The notes under the pieces are model-generated. The model had not been told where the DNA came from. It did not search any database and saw only the letters and a list, made by a program, of their open reading frames with translations. Source: Protula sp. h YS-2021 (Eukaryota; Annelida; Polychaeta; Sabellida; Serpulidae). From it: a DNA stretch of 64,000 nt. Within the stretch, counting starts at the first letter, position 1. Each line of letters starts with the position of its first letter. The stretch spans positions 58,284,053 through 58,348,052 of the forward strand of contig OX457027.1 in the NCBI GenBank assembly GCA_949752745.1, read 5' to 3'. A program made the translations under genes and the position numbers. Of the stretch, positions 35,712 through 47,489 are shown in pieces.

Positions 35712-36575
35712 GACATCTCGCATCTGGACATCTGGCATCTGACAACTCGCATCTGGACATCTCGCATCCAAATGAAAAGTGGACATGTCGCATCCGTGAT
35801 TTTGGTCTGCTTTTAAGGGGGAACTTTAACACTGTGTTTGGGAAACTTCATACAGAAAATAAATTACAGGGGTTTCCAAAACGTAAGTTATTTGAGTAAA
35901 AATAATAAATTACAAGCGAGATTTTGTGCTTGACGATATTAACAAGGGTTTCCAAAACGTAAGTTATTTGGGTAAATCAACTGAAAAACTCAGTTCAGTT
36001 TACGGAGTTATTAATCCCACTGATCTATTCAATTTTTAAAAATTTATCTTTGATGCACGGTTTGGAAGGGAAACGTGCTCAGGTTCGAAAATGCGGCGGG
36101 TAAGATGTTGTCGCGAATCCACATCCCTTAAGGTAGGGTATATAAAGGGAAGATATTGAAGTCCAAAATCATGGTTTGTGCTATTGAACGGTAAAATTAG
36201 AAATGAATTCAACGAAATTTTCGGGGCAAGCCTAAGCTTTGTCTCGATGGTTTCATATACACGAACAACAAAACGAAAAATCTGGGCGAATTTACTGGAG
36301 ATGCGTTCGTCACCAGACTAACTGTAAAGGCTCTCTGATAACTTCAGGGGATGTGTTGGACACGCACCACTATCCAAAAAAGACCATGACAAATCGTAGT
36401 AAAGTACAGTGTCAAAATACACTAAATAAAATGATTACCACCTACCCCTAGCCCCTTCCCCACCGCCAAAACACAATGATAATCAAGCAAAAAATCACGG
36501 ATGCGAGATGTCCACTTTTTCATTTGGATGCGAGATGTCCAGATGCGAGTTGTCGGGTGCGAGATGTCGCGGATT
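35712..36575. mobile_element. Fold-back element with FLYWCH remnant (Mutator-like candidate)
   Basis: Inverted ends of about 95 bp are built from the repeated phrase GCATCTGGACATCTCGCATC and continue to GGATGCGACATGTCC-type sequence; the right copy is at about 36489-36575. The element splits the right arm of the surrounding element and contains a broken FLYWCH zinc-finger frame. MULE transposons of invertebrates often combine long terminal repeats with FLYWCH domains, which is the basis of the class guess. A direct repeat of about 27 bp (GGTTTCCAAAACGTAAGTTA) occurs at about 35871 and 35946. Confidence 0.6.
36218..36451 (+). pseudogene. FLYWCH zinc-finger remnant
   Basis: The conserved FLYWCH pattern is split between two frames. 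One frame reads KLCLDGFIYT up to about 36260, the other continues EKSGRIYWRCVRHQTNCKGS and LITSGDVLDTHHYP, then runs to a stop at 36449-36451. The YWRC cysteine, the CKG cysteine and the following histidines match the zinc-binding scheme. There is no upstream exon or MULE transposase core. It is a frameshifted fragment within the fold-back at 35712-36575. Confidence 0.68.
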
Positions 36576-36914
36576 CAATTAAGACTTATGGGTCGTTGAA
36601 TCTCGCACAGAGTAGCCACAGGGGTGCCTCAAAGCGAGCACAGTTGACTTGCTTATTGTTATATAGCGAGGCTTTGAAGCGGTGCCTGGAAACTTTTTAG
36701 CGCACCGCTTCTTGGAGCTACTCTCCCTCGTTGACACAACTGTGAATCCGCTCATTTTTTCAGCCCCCTTGACATGTCTTTATGAGCTAATCACAACCCA
36801 ATACGATCGGGACGCCAAATATTTTCGGGAACATTGTAAGAGCATATCCGGTTATTTTAGATCATCGGGAAACGCGGGACTGTTGTGAGATTTTTTACCA
36901 TTACACTCACACGG

Positions 36915-38765
36915 CATTATTTATTTTTATTTATTTATTTATTCATTCATTCTTTTTTTTTTTTCAAACAATAAAATGCACAACACAAATGCACATTTAG
37001 ACCAAACTGAACATTATAATACTGAATACAATTTTTGATGTAATGCTTGAAAAAAAAAAAAGAAAGGCGTTGCTTGAAGTTAAATAACTTATACTAGAGC
37101 ACGCCTGTACTAATGAAATACACTAGAAACATAGCAGCTATGGATACCTCAAATACTAATACAATGCTATGAAGAATGCTTTGACACTCTTTTTGAACGA
37201 ATTAATACTGATACACGACCTTATGGTGTTAGGAAAACAATTCCAAGTTTTAACACCAACAGCTGATATACAATACGACTTCAATCTTGTTCTTATGAAA
37301 TTGGTTTTAAATTTATCACCTTGACTAGTGCTATATGAACTAACACCGTTGCCAATCTGGAAATAGCTTTGCAATCGTACTGGAATTTGACCATTGAATA
37401 CTTTGTACATAATACATGCTGTTTTTAATTTTACAATTTCTTCGAATTTTAGGAGGTTACACTTAATAAACAACTCATTAGTATGATCATAAAAACCTGC
37501 ATTATTGATAATTCTTACTGCACGTTTTTGTTTGGTGAATAATACTTGTAACTTAGTTTTGGTTGTATTTGCCCATATTTCACAACAGTAGGTAAGGTGT
37601 GGGTAAAACAATGAGTAATATAAAGTCAATAATGAATCTGTATCCAGTAAAAATCTGACTCGATATATGATTGCTAAAGCTTTAGATAATTTGTCTGCAA
37701 CGCAACTTATTTGTTCATGCCAATTTAAGTTTGAGTCAATTATTACACCAAGAAATTTTGTATTAAAGACTGGTTGGATTTCATAACCATTTATAAATAT
37801 ACTGATATTATTTTGCATATTTCTAAACTTTCCGAAAATCATAAAATTTGTCTTTTGAACATTCAATGATAGTTTATTAACATTAAACCAAATGTGCAGC
37901 TTATTAAGTTCTAAACTTATTTCCGCTGCAAGAGTTACCAAGTCATGATCACTTTTGAATGCATTGGTATCATCGGCAAATAAAATGAATTGCAATATTT
38001 TTGAAACGTCACAAAGATCATTAATATACATAATAAAGAGCTTAGGCCCAAGAATCGACCCTTGGGGTACACCGCACATTATATTCATTAAATTTGAACA
38101 TTTGTCATCAACTTCAACATATTGTTTTCTATGAGTGAGATAACTTTTGAACCAGTCTAACGCAACACCTCTAACACCGTAGTGGTTTAACTTTGACAGT
38201 AAAATATCATGATCAAGGGTATCGAATGCTTTCCTCAAGTCAATAAACACTCCAATTGTATACTTTTTTGACTCAAGGGAACTACATATTTCTTCAATCA
38301 TTTCCATTAACGCTGTTCCTGTAGATCTGTCTTGGCGAAAACCATATTGCGATTCATTAAGTATTTCATACTTGTTCAGAAACTTTTGTAACCTTTTGTC
38401 TAGTAATTTTTCTAATATTTTGGAGAATTATGGTAGGAGGGAAACAGGCCTATAGTTATTGAATACCGATTTATTTCCCCCTTTAAAAAGTGGTAAAACC
38501 TTTGCAATTTTCATGTTTTCTGGAAATATTCCAGAAGAAAACGATAAATTACAAATGTGGCAGAAAGGTTTAGAAACTGAAACAATAATGTTTTTGACCA
38601 TTTGCATTGACATGTCATTGAAATCCTTTGAAGTTTTGCTTTTTAAGCTGTTTGTGACACTTATTATTTCACCTTCGTCTACAGGGTTTATGTAAAGACA
38701 ATTATCATTAGCATTCGACATATAACTCAACACATTCTGATCATTATCGCTCACGAAATGCATAA
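36915..38765 (-). pseudogene. 5'-truncated LINE: reverse transcriptase with one nonsense codon
   Basis: One minus-strand frame runs from about 38763 to 37156 and encodes most of a non-LTR reverse transcriptase. Visible blocks: FKGGNKSVFNNYRPVSLLP, QYGFRQDRSTGTA, GVFIDLRKAFDTLDHDILLS, GVPQGSILGP, the catalytic FADD (in QFILFADDTNAF), TKFLGVIID, and the terminal LKSYCISAVGVKTWNCFPNT. A TAA at 38430-38428, just after SLLP, is the only stop in the frame. The endonuclease half is missing, as in 5' truncation. The 3' end has a tail of AATGAATAAATAAATA type near 36915-36955. Style fits CR1/Jockey/L2-like clades. Confidence 0.9.
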
Positions 38766-38955
38766 AGACCCGTTAATAACAATATTTACTTGGCATTTGA
38801 TGGGTTGCGTAATTCGGTTGAGATTTAATAGTTAAACCCCTTTTCTATTCGTGTGGCAAGTTTTAAACTTTGGGTAATATATGATTTGCTATTACAACTT
38901 TTAAACTTGCCTCCAAGGATCAAGCTACGCGCAACATCAGCGGTAACTATTTTAT

Positions 38956-39560
38956 TTATTCATTTTCTCCAGCAGCGCGATGGTGTCCCGCTTGAATTAT
39001 TTCAATATAAACAACCCCACCTGCCACATTCCCCTGTCCATCTGTCAGTGTCTGGAACTCCACCCGCTTGGCGAAGAGTTCTTGTATAAGTACTTGTCTG
39101 TGTACCCATTCTTTTCTCCCTATCCGGTCTTGTAACCCAAGAACCCCTATAGCCGTTGCCCGGGCGTCATCCCCTTTGCGTTCCTGTTTCTCAATGGGCC
39201 ATAGTAGCTTTCCTAAAATCTTCCACCCTTCGCATTCTACAATGAAGTGCTCCAAAATTTCCTCCTGTACTGACCAACAACATAAGCAACGGTATGCCTT
39301 CGACCCCTTCCAATGTTTCCTCTTGTTTGATGTATCTGTGCCCCAATTTGCAGGTGATCTTGAGATTTGCCCCCCCCCCACGACCCATCCACCCATGATA
39401 TTCTTTGACCCGTTCTTCCCTCTCCCATAAGCAAAGCCAGTGACTCCATCCCTCCAACTGTCCTTTCCCATTCCTCACCTTCTTTAGCTCTTATCCTGTC
39501 TTTCACGTAGCACCTTCATTCTTTCATACTCCTCTTTCCCATGCCGAAATTTTTTTTATA
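38956..39560 (-). pseudogene. Possible LINE tail with zinc-knuckle motif
   Basis: A minus-strand frame of 171 codons (39471-38956) contains YRCLCCWSVQEEILEHFIVE ending in C, close to the Cys-x2-Cys...His-x4-Cys knuckle (CxLCGxxEETxEHxLxEC) found after the reverse transcriptase of several non-LTR elements. Neighbouring frames carry related stretches, suggesting frameshifts. It abuts the truncated LINE at 38765 but is a different type of element. The catalytic core is absent. Confidence 0.42.
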
Positions 39561-39717
39561 TTCTTCCTGCAGCGCTTGAATCTGCCTTACATAATAAAAT
39601 AAAAATAATGATATTCTTTTAAATTTAATTCTCTGCTTGGTATTTATTGCGGATTAACATTAAAATCAACCGTAACATAAGAACGAAACCACCTTATAGC
39701 AAGGCTGTATAGTGTTA

Positions 39718-40017
39718 ATGTTATAAATGGATTGCAATAAACCTTAATGAAATTTTGCTGTCATTTGAATCATGACAACGAAATGTAACAAGATTTAGCC
39801 GTGTCAGTGACATAAAAAATCTATGTTTCTCCACGACTTGAAGAATACCTCTTAGAAGAATCTGTAACAGAATGTTTAAAATATTCGACAAAGCAAATTA
39901 ATATAATAACATTTTCTACCACCCTCAAAAAGGGAGTAAATTATCATACCAAAGATAGGCCGTGTGCATAAGTGAATTCTGAAATCTTTCGACGAAAATC
40001 TCGCGACATTTTGCGCA
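39718..40017. repeat. Diverged direct repeat, left copy
   Basis: About 300 bp that aligns with 42955-43250 in the same orientation. Shared phrases include AAAAAATC-ATGTTT, TTTAGCCG / ATTAGCCG, TTGAAGAA and AAGTGAATTCT / AAATGAATTCT. The two copies flank the plus-strand LINE. Identity looks like roughly 65-75% by eye. Confidence 0.6.
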
Positions 40018-41312
40018 AACTCAACCGTAAGGCGTTAAAGAAATCAACTTATACCTATACCTAAAACACAGAGCTTATTTGGTTTTTTTTTTTTTGGTTT
40101 TTTAAGAGACCTTGTGGAAAAATGTGCTAGAATTCATCCGTGTAATGTGTCAAACAAAGTATCCCATTGTTATTCAACTGATGAATACTGGATAAAGTTC
40201 AAAGTGCATCGATTAGTCAATAGACCCAGGGGTGGCCTGAATAGAAAAGTGTGGCGCATTTTAACGCACAGATCGGATTATAATGAATTAAAACTGTATA
40301 CTGGCGTAAACTAGAAAAACCTTACAAGGATAAATATAGACCGTTGGGTCAATAATGATTGTGATCAAAATACTAATAGTGAAGGACAATCAGCTGATTA
40401 CAACTAACAAAACGAAATTATGATATTAATCTCCGAACATTCAAAATGTGGTGGCTCAAAACTATATGTAGATTTTTCCAATTTGGTATGTGTTACAAAT
40501 GCTGACAACACTGGCAGAGTAAATTTTTGTTTATATAATTGTAAATCACTTAATCAAAAAGAACTCGCAATTAATGATTTTATCACTAAAAAAAGAACTG
40601 ATCGTATGCTTAACCGAAACTTGGCTCAAAGAAAAATCTGACTATCAAATAGACCAGCTGACATCTACTGGATATAGATGTATATCACAACCTCGTATAA
40701 ATGGCAAAGGTGGTAGAATAGGAACTGTTATGAACTGTAACATGGGATATCAAAAGGTAGAAATACCTACTTACAGATCATTTGAAAATTCGTGTACCTG
40801 ACTGAAATTGAAAAATTCGTCCGTCAAAATTTACGCGATATACAGGCTACCCCCTGATAACAAAATGGTTTTACCTTTGTGCAATTCTTAGGCGAGTTTA
40901 CTGAGTTTCTGGTCGAAATTGTGACACTTCAAAATAACTTTATCATATGTGGTGACTTTAATATTCATATTGACGATCAGTCACTTACGTCTACGAGAGA
41001 TTTTCAAAACTTATTGTCTCTGTTTGATCTTGTACATAATGTTTGTTTCCCTACACACGTTGCTGGTCACATAATTGATTTGGTAATAGCGAACAAAAAT
41101 GGAGTTAGCGTATCAGATGTCAATGGATTAGACCCAGAACTTTCTGACCATTTTTCTGTTCATTTTACCATATTGAATAAAAAGCCTGGCAGCACAAAAA
41201 AGTTTTTGTGTTTCGTGATAAGAATAACTTAGATATTTCATCCATAGCCGGGAATTTACCATTGAATGCGTCGACAATCTCAGGTCTGGTTTCTGAATAT
41301 AACGAGAAAATA

Positions 41313-41640
41313 CAGTGAAATCCCGGATATGCACACCCCTTTATTATGGACACCCCTGAATTATGGACAACATTTTTCAGTCTACTTTAAAACACCATAG
41401 AGTTCCTTTATATCTAGACCCCTCTATTGTTGACACCTCTCTATTCAGAATTAGGGACACTCTTTTTGTCCCGTAAGTACAGTTACACATTTAAAACAAC
41501 CCCACTATTGTGGACAGTCAAATTGCTGTCCATATTTCGTGCGTTATCAACTCCTATCAGCTTGTTTCTCGGCAGTGTTTTTTTCTCTAGTGTTATCTGT
41601 AGGTATTGAGTACATTAAATTGAACACACTGCATGTAAAG
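41313..41640. mobile_element. Partial pogo-like insertion inside the LINE
   Basis: It starts after TA with CAGTGAAATCCCGGATATGC and carries repeated TATTATGGACACCCC / TATTGTGGACA phrases, the usual look of Tigger-type MITE ends. The LINE reading resumes near 41641. No matching right terminus was found, so it may be truncated or the junction may be a deletion. Confidence 0.5.
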
Positions 41641-42855
41641 ACAATGCCTTTGACACTAAAAGTCATGAAATTCTTATAGAACGACTCGACAAACGCTTTG
41701 GAATACGTGGTGCGGCGTTACAGTGGTTCAGTTCTTATCTGTCTACACCAGCCCAGACGGTTAAGGCAGGTGGGACGTCCGTTCCAAAATCTCTAGAATT
41801 TGGTGTGCCACAAGGGAGCATGCTTGGTCCCTTTTAATTTCTCTATATACATCTCAGTTGGGTGTTATTGCCGCACGCCACGACATGTCTGCACATTTCT
41901 ACGCTTTTACGCCTACGATACTCAGCTCTACATTCGCCTTAGTGATAACGCGATTGACAGTATACAGGATTGCATTGTGGATATGAAAAATTGGATGACC
42001 ATTAACCTGCTCAGATGCTGATAAAACTGAAGTTCTTCTGGTGGGATCTCCGTATCATCTAAGGAAACAACCACAAATCTGTGTTACAGCTGGTAGTAAA
42101 ACTGTTACATCATCTGATTTTGTACGAAAAATTGGGAGCCTTTTTGACAACAACATGGATATGAAAAAGTTCATAGATAGTAACAGAATATATATCAGAG
42201 AATCGTACTTTATTTGTGGGCAATAGGTCATATTCCTCACCAGAAAAGCTACTGAAATCCTTATAAATGCATACATAATATATAAACTAGATTATTGCAA
42301 TTCAATATTATATGGTCTTCCAAAATCTCAGATTTACAGGCTTAAAAACTTCAAAATATGTGTGCACGATTAATAGGACTGAAGTCTAAATATGACCATG
42401 TCACGCCTTTGTTGATAGAGCTACACTGGCTACCCGTTGACCAAAGAATTATATTTAAAATTTTAGTTTATATCTATAATGGCCTCAACGGCACTGCCCC
42501 TACTTACATTTCTGACATGCTTGTTAAATATGAACCTAAACGTACTCTAAGATCGTGTTCCCATTTTTACTCAAGGAACCTAGCACACACACGAAATATG
42601 GCATTCCTGGGTTTTAAAAAAATGCTGCCTAACTCTGGAATCAACTACCAATTGAGTTCGTCTTTAACTGTTTTTAAAAAGTCGCTTAAAACTTTTCTGT
42701 TCAGGCGAGCCTATTATAGTGAGTGTTTACACTCATTTATCTATTTATATTTTCAATTTTATTGAACAGTTTTATGCATTTGTATTCAGTATTTTTATTT
42801 TAAATCTTTATTTCTTTTCAGTATTGTTGTTATAATTTTCCTGTTTACTTTTGTA

Positions 42856-42883
42856 GCCCCTTGAGCTAATGTTGAGAAGGGGC
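42856..42883 (+). other. 3' hairpin of the LINE
   Basis: GCCCCTT and AAGGGGC pair perfectly around a 14-base loop (GAGCTAATGTTGAG), about 90 bases after the LINE coding end. Some LINE reverse transcriptases recognise 3'-terminal stem-loops of their own RNA, a role this could have had. A partly similar GGCTTTAGAAG phrase follows the LINE tail near 17080. Confidence 0.55.
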
Positions 42884-42954
42884 TTTAGAAATGTAGCAAT
42901 TATTTAATGATAATTAATTTTAAAAATTTATTAAATACCAAGAATGCAGAATGT

Positions 42955-43250
42955 TCATGTTATTAATCGATTGAAATACACATTTAGGAGATTTAGTTGT
43001 CATTAAAATCGTCAAAATGAAACGACACAAGAATTAGCCGCGTTAGGGCTATCACAAAAAATCGATGTTTGTTTATGATTTGAAGAACATATCGTATTAG
43101 AATCTATGCAGTGCCACAGAATGCATAAATATTCGATGAAACAACTCACAGAAGCAGATAATATAAAAAAGATTAAATTACCACACATAAGATAAACCTT
43201 GTGTGCAAATGAATTCTTGATATTTCTCTTGACCGAAAGACATTATGCGC
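42955..43250. repeat. Diverged direct repeat, right copy
   Basis: Partner of 39718-40017, lying directly downstream of the LINE 3' end. Copy starts are about 3,237 bp apart. It could be a tandem duplication that the LINE entered, or two copies of an unnamed dispersed repeat. Confidence 0.6.
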
Positions 43251-43565
43251 TCCATGACAGTGCACGTATACACCACATTCTGGGTAACATAGTTAATAGA
43301 AAAAAAGAGAGCGAAAGCCCAAAAGAGAGGTTTAACCACGATACTAAAACGGAAACTCAGTGCAAGGAGATAAAAGCAATTCAGAAATCAAACCAGTTTT
43401 TTCTACAATCCATATGTTCTTGGAAGCCTTATATCAATGGCATAAGATAATACTGGAGTGAAAAGTACTTCGTGTGAGTGTACTTGTAGAGTATTATGAA
43501 GAATCACCGATTTAAAAATAAACGTTATCTAGTATATTAGCATATTTATATAGATAATTGGTAGT

Positions 43566-43667
<102 letters not shown>

Positions 43668-43669
43668 AT

Positions 43670-46485
43670 AAAGTTTACAAATGACGAAATACTGTAGTTG
43701 GTTTGGAGGAAAGCGATTCGTTTTCGTATTCCAATTTACTTAAGAGTTTCTGTTTAAATCAAAACCCCTTAATCTTGTTTTGTGGTGGGTAATAAGTGGT
43801 CATTTTAAAAAAATATATATATAACTATCCAAATATAAGTTTGCTTCGGGTCATAATATTCATTTTGAAAACAAGTCTTTAATTTATTCCGATAATGTGT
43901 TTCAAAATTAAATAAAAAACAATTATAACTACCATGTGTACTCGTTATGGAATTTTGGTAAAATGTTAGTCATTTCACTTGTGGCAATAAAGAAAGGCAT
44001 AAGAAATCAACAGCATAACTGAGGTGAACATTAAAATGCTGATGGTTTACAAACTTTATATAGAAACGATGATTAACGATGTAGGGTGAAAGCTCATGAA
44101 TGCAAAGCTTGAACTTTACCTCTCTGTACATTTTTCCTCGGCGTTTACAGCAGTAGACTTTTCAAACTGAAAAGAAGCGTTACTCGGGTGAGTCATTGTT
44201 TTAAAAATAGACATTGAACCATTATACATATAATCCACACGGAAAGTTTTTGTCGATATAAAAAAACATAAAGCAACATATCAAATATAGATACCTCATT
44301 AGTAAAGCAGAAATGGTTATCAGTATGCACAGTGTGAATGCATGATGAATACATTCATAATAACATTGCAATGATCGATTGATTCATTATAAGTTTGTAT
44401 TTAAAAGACATGTTTGGAGTGGAAGCTCACATTGGTAGTCGTATTTTTCAATGCAGAAATCTAGTACTTCGCAGAGTTCAGACAGACAGATTATAAGTGT
44501 AAAGAAGACTAATAGGTACTGTTGTATCACACGCTACTTTCTGTTGTTACAGTTCGCTGATTCTCCAAATATAAAGATATATTTTGATAAAAAATTACAC
44601 CCTCTATAACTGGTCGCCTGAATTGGAGAAAAAGACAAAAAGTCAAATGAACATAGCAACTGGCATGGTGGGTATCGTTGCTCTTTAAACCTCGAACAAT
44701 CAAACATGGCCCTACGATAATTATTTAAAAACAGTCCAAGTGAGAGGAATTAGTTATTCTTGAGTTGTCTTATCTAGTGACATTTTTAAAAGCTTAAGTG
44801 CTACTAAAAAGTCGTTGGGACAACCAATTTACGTGTACTTTGATTTCTGTCCCTAAAGTTGCATTCGTTTGTTTCTCAGCTTTTTATAGAATCACAAATT
44901 CTCTCAAGCCAATGAAATTGCGATCTTTGAGACAGAATAAAAGTACAGTACACCCTGCATCCCTTCAAGCTTTATCAGGGTTCCTTCCGGTTTCAAGGCC
45001 TTCGCTACAGTAAATCAAGACTTTGGTAGGCTTTGCCAAGCCACGAAGCCAGTGGTTTTGTTTGAAATTCACTTTAAAAGACTGGTGTGGTAGAGTGAGT
45101 ATAGGATCTTAAACAAAGTCCGAAAGCCATTTGTTAATTGTTTATATGATTCTAGAAATGATCTGTTCCAAACCTTCCGCCATGGTAGTTCTAAGTGAAT
45201 ACATCGTGTAAAACAATACTTTGGCTAAACTTTCTTTACATGTTTAGCAAACCAATGTTAACTAACCAACAGCCATCCACCAAAATTTGGCATGAAATAG
45301 CATCTGTCAGTGAAACAACGAATGGTGTTATGTAATGTATGATATGTAATAAAGTTCATTACGTTATCGTGTTATTAATAAATTTCGAGTGAAATGACCG
45401 TCATTGTGACCTTAAAATTGAACCAAAGCCAAAATAAAAACTGGACAAGCTAGTGCACACATAACATAAGTGTACAGGTTTATATCACACAAACTTTCAA
45501 TCGACACGTGTTAAATGTTTTGGTTATGTAAACAAAAAGAAATGTCTCCCCGAATTGACCCATAATTCACCAGTAACCACTCTCTATTTTTCCTTTCCCC
45601 CGACGGCTCTTTCACAAAGTTTTATTTAAAAAAGACTGCACTAATTTCTGAATAAGCAGACCTTTTACCTTTTATAAATGTATTCCACGTGCCCAGTAGT
45701 CGGGTTGCATATCACCTTTATCCAATTTTTGAAGAAGGGAAGACGGAACGTGGTCAAGACAAGCGGGGTTTACCGTACGTTTTGCTATCGGAACTGGAAG
45801 TTGGTCACTACAAACCAGTTTTACTTTACGTTTTTATTATCCAGATCTTAAAAGGTAGCAGTTAAAAATAGGCTTACCGAAATATTTTTATGCTAACCTC
45901 AACCCCCAAGACACGACTCTAAGGCAGCCGTAACCATTTCAGTCAACGTTACGGTAAGGGTTTGTTAACTAAGTGTAGTTATAGCCATGATGTACACTTT
46001 GTCTTCGTACATTCCCATCGGTTAGAAAGCAATAGAAAGTCTTCGTAACTGTGCAACACATGACTCACCTGGGTTGGAGAGTGGGGGAAGGCAGTTTGGT
46101 TCAAAATAGTGCGCTAGTTGTCAGCACACAGGATATTAGATGACCCACTTTAAATGTGAAAGCTACTTCCAGGTACTGTGCAAACATTGCAAGCCGTAAC
46201 GTAATTACTCCCATGTATGGAACAGCTTATCAGCCAAATGAAAACACACTCATTAATGTAGGTTAGTAACGCACAAAAAGGTCAATTACAAGAAACGCCA
46301 GAAACGGTTTTGCTAATGTTTTCACGTATGTCTTAAGAATGCAGAAACATTGGAGAATCTTGTGGAAAATGCTGAATTTCCAAGCGTAGTTAATAATTAT
46401 CCTTAGTTAACAAAAGAGCCTACAAAATGGAGGAGGCGGGGGAATATTAGATTCCGCGACTGCAAAATTATTTCACATAATACTT
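43670..46485. other. No gene recognised
   Basis: AT-rich unique-looking DNA. The longest frame is about 71 residues and carries no motif; no transposon termini were identified. Confidence 0.4.
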
Positions 46486-46489
46486 TTCA

Positions 46490-47400
46490 TGTGATCGGAG
46501 CCTTTCTTAATTTTCTATTAACCGTATGACTTATCCAAGGAATAAGTACACCACGTTTAAAGTCGATCCAATTTTCCGCTATCGAGATATATTTTTATCC
46601 GACATCATTTGCCGTTTTCGTTCGTTCTGCTCCGAGCATATTTGACAGAATCTTTCGAACCTAATAAGCAACATTCCTACCAATTTTCAATTTTTCCGAT
46701 GTTGAGCGCCTGAGAAATGTACCCATATGAAATTTATTGTAATGACGTCACGCCTTCCTTAATTTTGCCACACTCTTCAAAAGTTGGCTGAACCGTCCGA
46801 CTTAGCCAAGGAACATCCATACAAAATTTAATATCTTGTCCGAATTATTTGCACACAAAATCGTGCTCAAAATATACATATGTATTTTACGTGACGACGT
46901 CATACCCCGTTGTACTTGCGGCAAAATTTAAGAGAATCTTTCAGACGTGCCAAGTAAAACACCCACGTTTGAAGTTTCCCCGACGTTCAGTGACTGAATC
47001 CGTTCAGTGACTGTCAAAAGTTGACAGAAACGTCCCGACTGGCTCAAAGAATATGCAGATAAAATTTGACACGACTTTCCATCATCGAGATATTTTGCAC
47101 ACAAGCTCGTGTTCAAAATATAAAAAAAAATAAGTGATGACATCATACGCTGCACTCCTTCGTTGTACTTGCAGCAAAATTTGAACCAAAACCAAGAATC
47201 TTTTAGACCTACCAAGCAACAATCTCACCAAGTTTGAACTTTCTCCGATGTTCAGCGGTTGAGAACTTTCGCACACAAGATTTTACGTCATGACGTCATA
47301 CACCTTCCCTATTAATGCAACGTGCGTAAAAAGTTGAAAAACCGTCCGACCTACCCAAGGAATAAACAGACTGACACACACAAATACAGATCGTACAAAC
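46490..47400. repeat. Diverged tandem array with ACCAAGTTTGAA core
   Basis: Repeated modules in the order TGACGTCATA, TTGTACTTGC-GCAAAATTT, GAATCTTT-AGACCTACCAAG, a core (CACCAAGTTTGAACTTTCTC then CGATGTTCAGCG) and CCGTCCGAC-TA-CCAAGGAA. At least three diverged rounds of about 230 bp can be followed, with centres near 46690, 46970 and 47230. The array ends in a CAGACTGACACACACA stretch. No coding capacity is credible. Confidence 0.65.
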
Positions 47401-47489
47401 AATATATGTCTTCCCTTGGTCGGGTAGATAGAACTAGATCGTTTGCGCTGCTGAATAGAGAATAAGACACTTGCGGCCATAAAAATAAA

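Larger units (their letters stand above)
33865..36725. mobile_element. Outer fold-back element hosting three other insertions
   Basis: The left arm (about 33865-34120) matches in inverse orientation two separated blocks on the right: 35556-35707 (CGGAAATAATAATCCGCAAA versus TTGCGGTTATTTCCGTATTA) and 36585-36725 (CACCGCTTCAAAnCCTCGCT). The right arm is split because another fold-back (35712-36575) inserted into it. The centre contains a hAT-like MITE and a palindromic element. No gene of its own is visible, so its class is unknown; long inverted arms suggest a fold-back or Mutator-like element. Confidence 0.65.
40420..42900 (+). pseudogene. Decayed LINE with endonuclease and RT parts
   Basis: An apurinic-type endonuclease is readable in shifting frames: FCLYNCKSLNQKE near 40530, LTETWLKEKSDYQ near 40610, YRLPP near 40845, then FIICGDFNIHIDDQ near 40945 and LDPELSDHFSVHF near 41130. 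The GDFN and SDH motifs are its active-site blocks. After an interruption (41313-41640) the RT resumes at palm motif A (FDTKSHEILIERLDKRFGIR), then GVPQGSMLGP at about 41806, and a C-terminus with LIELHWLPVDQRI and SLKTFLFRRA ending near 42764. Several frameshifts and stops make it non-functional. The part between endonuclease and motif A is missing. Its 3' UTR has a short hairpin at 42856-42883. Confidence 0.85.

Noticed and set aside
39068..39430. 120-codon plus-strand frame
   Set aside because: It is antisense to the zinc-knuckle LINE fragment, which has the recognisable motif.
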